DNA from: Bin87 sp034420475
Lineage (GTDB): Bacteria > Chloroflexota > Dehalococcoidia > Lucifugimonadales > UBA3495
Reading direction: 5' to 3'
Length of the DNA: 64,000 bases
NCBI GenBank assembly: GCA_034420475.1
Contig: DAOULH010000010.1
Coordinates: forward strand, 124,001-188,000
In this document: one piece after another, positions 57,435 through 64,000 of the stretch
Numbering within the stretch: the stretch's first letter is position 1
Layout: every line of letters starts with the position of its first letter
Notes under the pieces: model-generated
Databases searched by the model: none
What the model saw: the letters and a program-made list of their open reading frames with translations, nothing else
What the model was told of the DNA's origin: nothing
Program-made: the position numbers and the translations under genes

Positions 57435-57460
57435 GGGGCGCCGCGATGTCGCGGCGCCCC
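57435..57460. terminator. Long perfect hairpin between hicA and the aminotransferase gene
   Basis: A 12-bp stem (GGGGCGCCGCGA/TCGCGGCGCCCC) with a 2-nt loop (a 4-nt loop if the closing pair opens). It lies between convergent genes and could terminate both. It has no long T-run on either strand. Confidence 0.6.
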
Positions 57461-57498
57461 ATTCCTGATTGAATTCGCGCGTGTGGCTGATAATACGC

Positions 57499-58839
57499 TC
57501 AGTGCTGCACCAGCCCCTCGTCCATCATCGCTGCGATGGCGCCGTCGAACGCCTCGATGGTGAAGTCGATGTCGGCTTCGGTGTGGGTGCCGGAGAGGAC
57601 GCCGCTGGTGCGGGACATGAGGTCCACGCCGCGTACTTGCAAGGCCTGACGCAGCGCGCGCTGGATGCCGACGGGCTGGTCCTTCAGGCGGGATGCGTCC
57701 AAGCCGGCGATGCTGCGCTCGCCGAAGAACAGGTGGAACGTCGAGGCCTCGCCATAGACTGTCGCGTTGACCTCGCGCCGGTCCACCACCTCGCGGAGAC
57801 CCACCCGGAGGCGCTCAGCCATCAGGTCGGCTTGGGCGTTGTACTCGCCGGTGGCGACCAGGCGCAGCGCGGCGTTGCCGGAGGCAGCAGCGTAGGGGTT
57901 GGCGTTGAAGGTGCCGCCGTGGAGCACACGCTCGTAGCGGTCGTGGTGGCTGTCGCCGGTCTGGTGCATGACGGCCATGACCTCATCGCGGCCACCCACC
58001 GCGCCGCCGGGCAGTCCGCCGGTGACGATCTTGGCCATGGTGCAAAGGTCGGGGTCAATGCCGAGCCTCTCTTGGGCTCCGCCGGGCGCCCACCGGAATC
58101 CGGTGATCACTTCGTCCAGGATCATGACGACGCCGTGTTCACGAGTCAGCCGGCGGACGCCATCCAGGAAGCCGTCGGGCAAGGGAACCGTGCCGTAGGA
58201 CGCTCCTGAGGCCTCGGTGATGACGCCGGCGATGTTGTCATCGGAGTTGAGGACGTTTTCCAGCGCGGAGAGGTCCGTGGGCAGCACGATGATGGAGTCG
58301 ATGGCGCCCTGGGGGATGCCGATGGAAGCCGGCACGTCGAAGGGCGGCAGGTTGCCGGGCATTACATAATCGTGCCAGCCGTGGTAGTGGGACTCCCAGC
58401 GGATGATCTTTTCCTTGCCGGTGTAGGCGCGGGCGACGCGCATGGCCAGCATAGTGGCTTCCGCGCCGGAACCCACGAAGCGCACCTTGTCGACGCAGGG
58501 CATCAGGGTGCAGACCCTTTCGCCCCATTCCAGCATGGACTCGGTGGGCGCACCGAAGTGCGAGCCGTCAGCCAGGACGCCTGAAAGGGCGGCGACCACC
58601 TCGGGATGGGCGTGGCCCAGCAAGAGGGATGCCGACCCCATTCCGTAGTCGACGTACTCGTTGCCGTCGATGTCCCACTTGCGCGGGCCGCTGCCCCGAG
58701 CGATTACGACCGGGAACGGGTCGGAGGTGTAACCGTCGTGGCCGGGGCTGCCGGAGGGGAACCGGGCCTGGTAGCTGGGCTGGAGTTCCCGCGAACGGGG
58801 GTTCATGCGGATGTACTGTTCCTGGATGGTTTCAGCCAT
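57499..58839 (-). CDS. Class III aminotransferase (glutamate-1-semialdehyde aminomutase-like)
   Basis: 446 aa PLP-dependent fold type I enzyme. DGNEYVDYGMGSASLLLGHAHP, FVGSGAEATMLAMRVARAYTGKEKI, GVVMILDEVITGFRW, and the PLP lysine in MAKIVTGGLPGGAVGG. HemL itself is closest in pattern, but several group III aminotransferases share it and no other haem gene is nearby, so annotation stays general. Shine-Dalgarno AGGAGCG precedes the ATG. Confidence 0.9.
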   Translation of the reverse strand: MAETIQEQYIRMNPRSRELQPSYQARFPSGSPGHDGYTSDPFPVVIARGSGPRKWDIDGNEYVDYGMGSASLLLGHAHPEVVAALSGVLADGSHFGAPTESMLEWGERVCTLMPCVDKVRFVGSGAEATMLAMRVARAYTGKEKIIRWESHYHGWHDYVMPGNLPPFDVPASIGIPQGAIDSIIVLPTDLSALENVLNSDDNIAGVITEASGASYGTVPLPDGFLDGVRRLTREHGVVMILDEVITGFRWAPGGAQERLGIDPDLCTMAKIVTGGLPGGAVGGRDEVMAVMHQTGDSHHDRYERVLHGGTFNANPYAAASGNAALRLVATGEYNAQADLMAERLRVGLREVVDRREVNATVYGEASTFHLFFGERSIAGLDASRLKDQPVGIQRALRQALQVRGVDLMSRTSGVLSGTHTEADIDFTIEAFDGAIAAMMDEGLVQH

Positions 58840-58950
58840 GGTAGTCGCTCCTTTGAGTAGGGCGTTGGCGAGGCTGGGGTCGTCCTCGCCGCCATGATAA
58901 CACTTTCGGTCCTGCGTAAATTTCAGAGGCCGCTTTCAATGCGCTTTTGC

Positions 58951-59220
58951 TCAGTATCCGTAGCTTGCTTGGCCCACGGCGTGATTGCGCTTTGGGACCA
59001 TTTTCCACGACCATTCTCCGTCGCGGAACCAGATGCTTTTTGCTATCGGACTTCCAGCATCGTTCCTAACGGCGTCTACAAGCAATAGCCATTGTTCCGA
59101 GGGCGCATTTCCTCTGAGCCGGGTTCCGTGCCGTTTCAGTGTTCCAGCAAATCCGGTTCTTTCACCTTCAATCAAATTAGTCATTGAGAGCCACATCCAG
59201 CGTTCCCGCATAACGAGCAT
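58951..59220 (-). CDS. Small uncharacterised protein
   Basis: 89 aa. Protein-like composition: NLIEGERTGFAGTLKRHGTRL, QWLLLVDAVRNDAG, SIWFRDGEWSWKMVPKRN, aromatic-rich. No signal or membrane segment. No good Shine-Dalgarno site. Possibly the distal gene of a two-gene unit with 59248. No family recognised. Confidence 0.4.
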   Translation of the reverse strand: MLVMRERWMWLSMTNLIEGERTGFAGTLKRHGTRLRGNAPSEQWLLLVDAVRNDAGSPIAKSIWFRDGEWSWKMVPKRNHAVGQASYGY

Positions 59221-59247
59221 CTGGGTTGAATCGGTGTTAACGCCTCA

Positions 59248-59451
59248 TTAGAACCCTATCCTGCTCAACTGGTAGTTCACCCACGCCATAGCGACCAGAG
59301 CAAGCGGGATCTGCACTATCAGCAGCCCGATGCCGATCGCGCTTCCGCGCATTACCCATTTGCCGAATGCGTCTTGGTTGTTAGCTCGCAAACGCACAGG
59401 AGGATTGGGTACTTCTGCTAAAGCCACCCTATCGGGATGGAAATCGCTCAT
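59248..59451 (-). CDS. Small single-pass membrane protein
   Basis: 67 aa. Polar N-terminus (MSDFHPDRVALAEVPNPP) and one C-terminal membrane helix, GSAIGIGLLIVQIPLALVAMAWV. ATG 59451 is chosen; the frame extends to 59583 but the extra part is Pro/Cys-rich without conserved look. It lies 27 bp upstream of the 58951 gene. No family recognised. Confidence 0.45.
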   Translation of the reverse strand: MSDFHPDRVALAEVPNPPVRLRANNQDAFGKWVMRGSAIGIGLLIVQIPLALVAMAWVNYQLSRIGF

Positions 59452-59637
59452 AGTGCTTCTAGTACTGTGGTCTCTGCAGGGGAGCCCTTGACTAGCACAA
59501 CACGTCGGGCACTTGATTCCTGCTGGGTACAGCATCACTTCTTCGTTTGTCGGACTGCGCAATCTGATAGTCGGCCCGGGCAACCCACTCTACAACGGTG
59601 ATGTACAACACCGCTCATGTCTGGCCCTTCGGGCGCT

Positions 59638-60297
59638 CTACTCCGCCATTGTTATGACGGTTACGCCGCTTTGGTCGGCGCGCTGGCGATTGGCGTCGGA
59701 GACGGCCGTTCCGATGACGGCGGCTTGCGTGGCCACCCCGCTGGCGGTTTGCAGGGCGCGGGCACGGCGGGCAGCGCGGTCAACGTCGCTGTCGTCGACG
59801 GTAATGGAAACTTCGGCAACGATATAAATCGCCTCATCATGAGGGTTTCGACCCAGCAGGATGAGGTCGGCATCTTCCAAGTCGTTGGCCTGCTCATCTG
59901 AAATGACGTGGGCCTCGGTGGCCTGGTACAGCAGGTTGGACAGGTGGGGGTTTTCCGGGTTCGAGAGGGAATAGACCACTTCCGCATTGCGGATGTCAAG
60001 GTGACGCCTGACGGTACGAGCGGCTCGTTTGGCTATTTTTCGCTCGTAGGATGTGCCAGTCAGGTTACTGAGCTGGCCTTCCATGCGGTCCTGCCGGGCT
60101 TCCATACGTGCTTGGCCGGTCTTGAGTTCGGCGACATCGGTTTTGAGTTCGGCGACATCGGTTTTGAGTTCCGATAGTTCCGACAGAACCCGGTCGTTGA
60201 ACTCCTCATCCCGGACGTGCTGGCGCATTGCCTCGCGCAGTACCGGGTTTTCTCGCATGGCGGCGAGGATGTCTTCAAATGTTCGGACGGTAGTCAT
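59638..60297 (-). CDS. Coiled-coil protein with C-terminal nuclease-like (DUF3782-type) domain
   Basis: 219 aa. N-terminal ~35 residues (TFEDILAAMRENPVLREAMRQ), then a heptad coiled coil with near-perfect 21-bp DNA repeats (ELKTDVA three times), then an alpha/beta domain: SYERKIAKRAARTVRRHL, EADLILLGRNP-like, YIVAEVSITVDDSDVDRAARRARAL. This order is common in cyanobacteria and Chloroflexota proteins related to PD-(D/E)XK folds. Function unknown. Confidence 0.75.
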   Translation of the reverse strand: MTTVRTFEDILAAMRENPVLREAMRQHVRDEEFNDRVLSELSELKTDVAELKTDVAELKTGQARMEARQDRMEGQLSNLTGTSYERKIAKRAARTVRRHLDIRNAEVVYSLSNPENPHLSNLLYQATEAHVISDEQANDLEDADLILLGRNPHDEAIYIVAEVSITVDDSDVDRAARRARALQTASGVATQAAVIGTAVSDANRQRADQSGVTVITMAE

Positions 60298-60343
60298 GTC
60301 AGTTGCTACTGTTGCTGGCTGTGTACTATTTTATCACTGCAAA

Positions 60344-60369
60344 CAGGGGCGGATGATTACCCGCCCCTG
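60344..60369 (-). terminator. Hairpin after the double-domain esterase gene
   Basis: CAGGGGCGG/CCGCCCCTG arms with an 8-nt loop, in the gap between the two minus-strand genes (60298-60393), downstream of the esterase gene. Continues into a weak T stretch (TTTGC). Shares its core with the nrdJ hairpin at 15878. Confidence 0.45.
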
Positions 60370-60393
60370 CGCGTATCCCAGGATTTTGCTGTG

Positions 60394-62358
60394 TCAGTTG
60401 TCCGCTGCCGCCGCTACTTCCTGCTGACCCAACGCGGCGCCGAATGTCTCCCGCAGACTGGCAGAAGCGGCGTCCAGGGCAAGGCGGCCTTTGTCGATGA
60501 CGTGGGGCAGGCCGAAGAAACCATGGATCACGCCTTCGTACCGGATAAGGGTGGTTTCCACGCCGGCGTCTTCCAGGGCGGCGGCGTAGGCCTCGCCCTC
60601 GTCACGCAGCGGGTCGAACTCGGCCGTGATCACCAGGGCAGGAGGCAGGTCTGCCGACAGCCGCGCCCGACCCGGCGACGCGAAGATGTTGTAACCGGAC
60701 AGGTCGGTGTTGTCGATGTAATGGTCCCAGAACCAGCGCATACTCGCGGTCTCGAGGAACAGGCCCTGGCCGTTGACGTTGTAGGAGCGGGTGTCGTAGG
60801 CGTAGTCGGTGGCCGGATAGACCAGCAACTGGAACGCCAAAGGCTGAGGGAAGTCGTCCTGTGCCAGGCACACGGCGGCGGCGAGGTTGCCGCCGGCGCT
60901 GTCGCCTCCCACCGCTATCAGGTCGGCCCGGCTGCCCAGTGCACCGGCGTTGTGCATGGCCCACATGGTAGCCGTGAGACAGTCCTCAAAGGGCGTGGGG
61001 AACTTGTACTCGGGGGCGAGGCGATAGTCCACCGAGATCACCACGCAGTTTCCGCCCACGCAGAGTTCCCGGGCGGTGGCGTCGGCGGTTTCGACGTTGC
61101 CGATCACCCAGCCGCCGCCGTGGTACCAGACCAGCGTGCCCCACGGGCCCTCGGTGGCAGGCGTGTAGATGCGAACCGGCACGTCGCCCGGTTCCTTGCC
61201 GTGCTCGTTTTTTATGATCCGATCCTCGACCCTGCCCACGGTGGGACCCTCAGGCCGAGGTCGGTTGTTCATAATCTCCCGGCACTCGTTCACGTCCATT
61301 TCCTGGAAGGGCTTGATGCCCATGGAGTCGAAGAGTTCCAGGACGTGGGCAGCCTGGGGATCCAGCAGCTTGCGCATGGCCCCAGGGTCGCCTTCATGGC
61401 GACGGTGGTATTCCTCGGTCATGTCGTCCACGGCGCCGCGCAGGAACCGGCAGGCGTCGTCCATGGCGTCCCGGGCGGTGTCCATGACGCCGGCCATGCT
61501 GAAGAACCCGTGGATCATGCCATCGTAGCGATTGCTTTCCGCCGGAACGCCCAGCTCGTTGAGCAGGCGTCCGTAGGCCTCGCCTTCGTCGCATAGGGGG
61601 TCGTATTCCGCCGTGATGATCAGCGCCGGGGCCAACTCTTCGATGGCGTCGAAATCGGCGGACAACTGTAGCGGAGCGGCCAGCGGGTCGGCAGCCTGGG
61701 AAGGGTCAGCGAGGTACTGGTCCCAATACCAGATCATGACCTCCCGGTCGAGGTTGTATCCCGTCCCGTTGTCGATATACGAACCGGTGTCGAACTTGAC
61801 GTCGGTGACCGGGTAGACCAGGAGCTGCTGGCTGACGCGGAAATCGCCGGTCTCAGCGGCCTTGATGGCCACGGCTGCCGCCAGGTTGCCGCCGGCGCTG
61901 TCACCGCCCACCGCGACCACGCCGGGTACGCCGCCCAATTCCGCGGCGTGATCGCTGGCCCAGATGGTGGCGTAGTAGCAGTCGTCAAAGGGTTCGGGGA
62001 ACTTGGCTTCCGGGGACAGACGGTAGTCCACGGATACCACCACGCAGCGGGAGCCGGCGCAGAGATGGCGTGCCGTGCCGTCTGCTGAGTCCAGGTTGCC
62101 CACGACCCAGCCGCCGCCGTGATACCACGCCAGGATGGGGAACGGACCGTCGCCCTCGGGCGTGTAGATGCGCACCGGCACGTCGCCCGCCGGTCCCGGG
62201 ACGCTACGGTCCTGGACCTTGCCCACCTCGGGTCCGGGCGCTCGGGGCCGCTTGGCCGCGTTGGCCCGTGCTTCCGCCGGAGTGACGGTGTTGGCTGGCG
62301 GCAAACCCAGGGCTCGGGTTGCGTCGATTACCTCTTGCGCTTGCGGGTGCAGTGGCAT
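60394..62358 (-). CDS. Fused double alpha/beta hydrolase (HSL-type esterase/lipase, two catalytic domains)
   Basis: 654 aa made of two homologous HSL-family domains in tandem. Domain 1 has HGGG at 80-83 and GDSAG at 152-156; domain 2 (about residue 335 onward) repeats WYHGGGWVIGN and VGGDSAGGN. Each has the DYRLAPE/DYRLSPE block and a C-terminal His in YDGMIHGFF and YEGVIHGFF. Both triads look intact. HSL esterases usually hold one domain of ~310 aa, so this is a duplication plus fusion. Preceded by ATG with AGGCCG, no strong Shine-Dalgarno site. Confidence 0.93.
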   Translation of the reverse strand: MPLHPQAQEVIDATRALGLPPANTVTPAEARANAAKRPRAPGPEVGKVQDRSVPGPAGDVPVRIYTPEGDGPFPILAWYHGGGWVVGNLDSADGTARHLCAGSRCVVVSVDYRLSPEAKFPEPFDDCYYATIWASDHAAELGGVPGVVAVGGDSAGGNLAAAVAIKAAETGDFRVSQQLLVYPVTDVKFDTGSYIDNGTGYNLDREVMIWYWDQYLADPSQAADPLAAPLQLSADFDAIEELAPALIITAEYDPLCDEGEAYGRLLNELGVPAESNRYDGMIHGFFSMAGVMDTARDAMDDACRFLRGAVDDMTEEYHRRHEGDPGAMRKLLDPQAAHVLELFDSMGIKPFQEMDVNECREIMNNRPRPEGPTVGRVEDRIIKNEHGKEPGDVPVRIYTPATEGPWGTLVWYHGGGWVIGNVETADATARELCVGGNCVVISVDYRLAPEYKFPTPFEDCLTATMWAMHNAGALGSRADLIAVGGDSAGGNLAAAVCLAQDDFPQPLAFQLLVYPATDYAYDTRSYNVNGQGLFLETASMRWFWDHYIDNTDLSGYNIFASPGRARLSADLPPALVITAEFDPLRDEGEAYAAALEDAGVETTLIRYEGVIHGFFGLPHVIDKGRLALDAASASLRETFGAALGQQEVAAAADN

Positions 62359-62414
62359 GGTCGGCCTCCATTTGAGCAGAGTATTCGTCAGAACAATGGT
62401 TGGTGCTTCGTGCT

Positions 62415-62855
62415 TCAGTAGATTGTTTGTACGTAGATATAATCACGCATCTTGCGGTCACTGGTAACTAACGGGCAGTTGTTGATCATCGCAGTGGCGA
62501 CGATAATCTGGTCGGACGGATCGCGAATCTGCTCGTCCTGAGGAAGCTGGGCATTTCCTGGTAATTGGGTTGATTGGATCGCGATTGCGGGAGACAGGTT
62601 GATGACGCGCACTTTGGGGTAAACAAGTGCGTCGTTGAACCAATCTGGGAGATCAGCGCTCAGTTGTATGCGAGCTCGCTGAACCAGCATGGCGATTTCC
62701 CAAAGGGAAGTGGCACAGATTCCAATCACACCGGCATGATCGTTTTCTTGCTCCAAAATGGCGGCTATCTGCAACGGGCGGAGCGTCGCAACTGCCTGTA
62801 CTCGCCAGACCCAAGTATGAGTGTCCAGGATAATCATTTCAGGTTTTTCAGTCAT
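62415..62855 (-). CDS. PIN domain toxin (VapC-like)
   Basis: 146 aa PIN-fold ribonuclease candidate: MIILDTHTWVWR (Asp at residue ~10), SLWEIAMLVQRARIQL with the Glu in WEI, and the acidic RDPSDQIIVATAM with Asp residues. ATG 62855 is chosen over the open frame to 62999 because it keeps the typical VapC start. It overlaps the upstream gene's end by 8 bp, the usual antitoxin-toxin arrangement. Confidence 0.85.
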   Translation of the reverse strand: MTEKPEMIILDTHTWVWRVQAVATLRPLQIAAILEQENDHAGVIGICATSLWEIAMLVQRARIQLSADLPDWFNDALVYPKVRVINLSPAIAIQSTQLPGNAQLPQDEQIRDPSDQIIVATAMINNCPLVTSDRKMRDYIYVQTIY

Positions 62856-63240
62856 CAATGTCCGCTGGGTCAAAGGGGCGTTCGTACTTGAGCGGCAGCC
62901 CTTGTAGTGGATAAGGAGAGCCAGCAGCCTTGGCGCGTGCGACCTGCGCGTATGCTTGCGCGCGCCGGCGTTCCGCATCTTGGGTTGCCTTGTCATCATC
63001 GGGGTCGGTCACCAATTGGAACTCGCCGGGTCCAACCCGCCAAGCTTTCGGCTCTTGACCGTTCTTGACGTAGTTGCCTGCCTGTTTGCCATCCCTGGTT
63101 ATACTGCGATTGGATGGGATGATATTTATGGAGTTAGGGGTATATGGCCCCATCAAATAGGGACGCAGATTTTCTCGCGTCCACACTCGAGAAATTGCCC
63201 CTTGCTCCCGCAGAGCATAGACCTCATCCCAGAAGCTCAT
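62848..63240 (-). CDS. Uncharacterised protein coupled to VapC, candidate antitoxin
   Basis: 130 aa, hydrophilic. The N-terminal stretch SFWDEVYALREQGAISRVWTRENLRPYL may form helices; the middle NSINIIPSNRSITRDG is unlike VapB. Later the charged QDAERRRAQAYAQVARAKAAG helix resembles a DNA- or toxin-binding tail. GGAG 7 bp before ATG 63240. It precedes vapC with an 8-bp overlap, so an antitoxin role is suggested by position only; no AbrB, RHH or Phd motif was found. Confidence 0.5.
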   Translation of the reverse strand: MSFWDEVYALREQGAISRVWTRENLRPYLMGPYTPNSINIIPSNRSITRDGKQAGNYVKNGQEPKAWRVGPGEFQLVTDPDDDKATQDAERRRAQAYAQVARAKAAGSPYPLQGLPLKYERPFDPADIDD

Positions 63241-63327
63241 CGGAGCGTCTCCTACGATACCCCTGAACATCAAACACGGCCGCCGGCTCGCGACTGAACC
63301 GACGGCCACGTTAGTTTGGTCGTCGGT

Positions 63328-64000
63328 TTAGACGTTTCGGGCGACGTAATCTTCCCTCGCCCGATCCAGGGCTCGCGTGCGCCCGGCCTGCAGCGTCTCG
63401 TGGCGCTCGTAGGCCCACTGGTTGGACGCGATGGTTGCCTGTGCGCTGCCCTGGAAGTGGGGCATGACGTGGCGGGCCATGAGCTCGTAGCTGTGCAGCA
63501 TGTGCTCGCGGGCGGCCCAGTCCACGGTCTGGACCATGAAGGCGCCAAAGCCGCCGCTCATTTCCTCCAGGCGCTTGATGCCCTCGATGCAGTCGTCCGG
63601 AGTGCCGATGATCCACGCGCCGCGCTCGGCCATGACGTCGATGATCTTGTCGGGTGGGCCGTCGACGATCTGCGGGCGGCCCATGGTGTGCTCGAAGTAC
63701 TCGCGTTGATAGCGACCGGCGCCGATGCGAGCCTGCTCGAAGGCTTCCTTGCGGGTGTCGGCCAAATGCACCGGCAGAACCAACCGCCACTCGAAACGGT
63801 CAACGGTTTGGTTGTGCTCCGCGGCCGATTCCTCGCAGATGTCCCACAACTCGTGCAGGGCCACGCCCTGGGGCACCTTGGGGTCACGCGGCGTGGTGAT
63901 GGTCAGCACCGACGCGCCGTGCTTACCGGCCAGGGCGACGCCGGACGGGGTCTGGACCGAGGCCACGGAAATGGGCATGTGCGGGGTCTGGTAGGGCCGT
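63328..64000 (-). CDS. LLM class flavin-dependent monooxygenase (partial, N-terminus outside window)
   Basis: At least 224 residues of a bacterial luciferase-like F420/FMN-dependent oxidoreductase. The frame is open to the right edge (reading RPYQTPHMPISVASVQTPSG) so the true start lies beyond. Seen blocks include AGKHGASVLTI, ERGAWIIGTPDDCIEGIKRL and GFGAFMVQTVDWA, typical of the C-terminal half. Substrate is not predictable; such enzymes are numerous in SAR202-type Chloroflexota. Confidence 0.88.
   Translation of the reverse strand, partial: RPYQTPHMPISVASVQTPSGVALAGKHGASVLTITTPRDPKVPQGVALHELWDICEESAAEHNQTVDRFEWRLVLPVHLADTRKEAFEQARIGAGRYQREYFEHTMGRPQIVDGPPDKIIDVMAERGAWIIGTPDDCIEGIKRLEEMSGGFGAFMVQTVDWAAREHMLHSYELMARHVMPHFQGSAQATIASNQWAYERHETLQAGRTRALDRAREDYVARNV

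Noticed and set aside
57435..57460. tRNA or attachment site at the hicBA end
   Set aside because: The sequence is a simple two-arm hairpin with no cloverleaf; a terminator is the simpler reading.

Overview
The window is GC-rich, densely coded bacterial chromosome. The best fit is Chloroflexota, probably a Dehalococcoidia/SAR202-like lineage. This is an inference from gene content: a fused AccD-AccA carboxyltransferase, a B12-dependent (class II) ribonucleotide reductase, an rsmH-ftsA-ftsZ-nrdR cluster with no peptidoglycan genes, PaREP1-family proteins, a tungsten-type aldehyde oxidoreductase, and several flavin monooxygenase-type and VOC-family genes. No rRNA, tRNA, CRISPR array, transposase or phage gene was seen.

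Layout. 1-6.8 kb: accDA (3' end outside the window), tilS, a histidine phosphatase and a CorC/HlyC-type membrane protein on the minus strand, then tsaD on plus. 6.8-15.9 kb: a two-TM protein, a repeat-bearing gap, then the division and deoxynucleotide block rsmH, ftsA, ftsZ, terminator, nrdR, two small unknown genes and nrdJ. 15.9-29 kb is the accessory stretch. It holds a RelE-like/Panacea convergent pair, pdxA-PaREP1-proC-yggT, a P-loop kinase, a retropepsin/DUF5678 pair, two gene remnants, an McrBC system, an orphan HicB, a second PaREP1 gene, a MITE-like repeat, pepA and an NYN nuclease. 29-32 kb: VOC proteins and a MATE exporter.

32-37 kb: yebC-ruvC-ruvA, a Uma2 nuclease and uvrB (DNA repair). 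37-39 kb: split D-glutamate cyclase-like proteins (DUF4392 and DUF1445). 39-45.4 kb: an OmpR-type regulator with a degenerate receiver, an inverted-repeat element, and the fakA-degV-recG operon. 45.5-50.6 kb: nadC, a CMD-family protein, a bicupin, a coiled-coil protein built from 33-bp tandem repeats, an enolase lacking one active-site histidine, and rsmG. 50.6-53.5 kb: mobA-moaD-aor. 53.5-64 kb: a second MITE-like copy, an alpha/beta hydrolase, an HpaB-type monooxygenase, a MOSC protein, hicBA, a class III aminotransferase, small unknowns, a coiled-coil nuclease-like protein, a fused double esterase, a VapC toxin with an unusual partner, and a truncated LLM flavin monooxygenase.

Most core genes are complete and tightly packed, with ATGA overlaps or strong Shine-Dalgarno sites. 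The unusual material lies in 15.9-29 kb and 53-63 kb, where toxin-antitoxin-like genes, nuclease folds and repeats collect between housekeeping genes.
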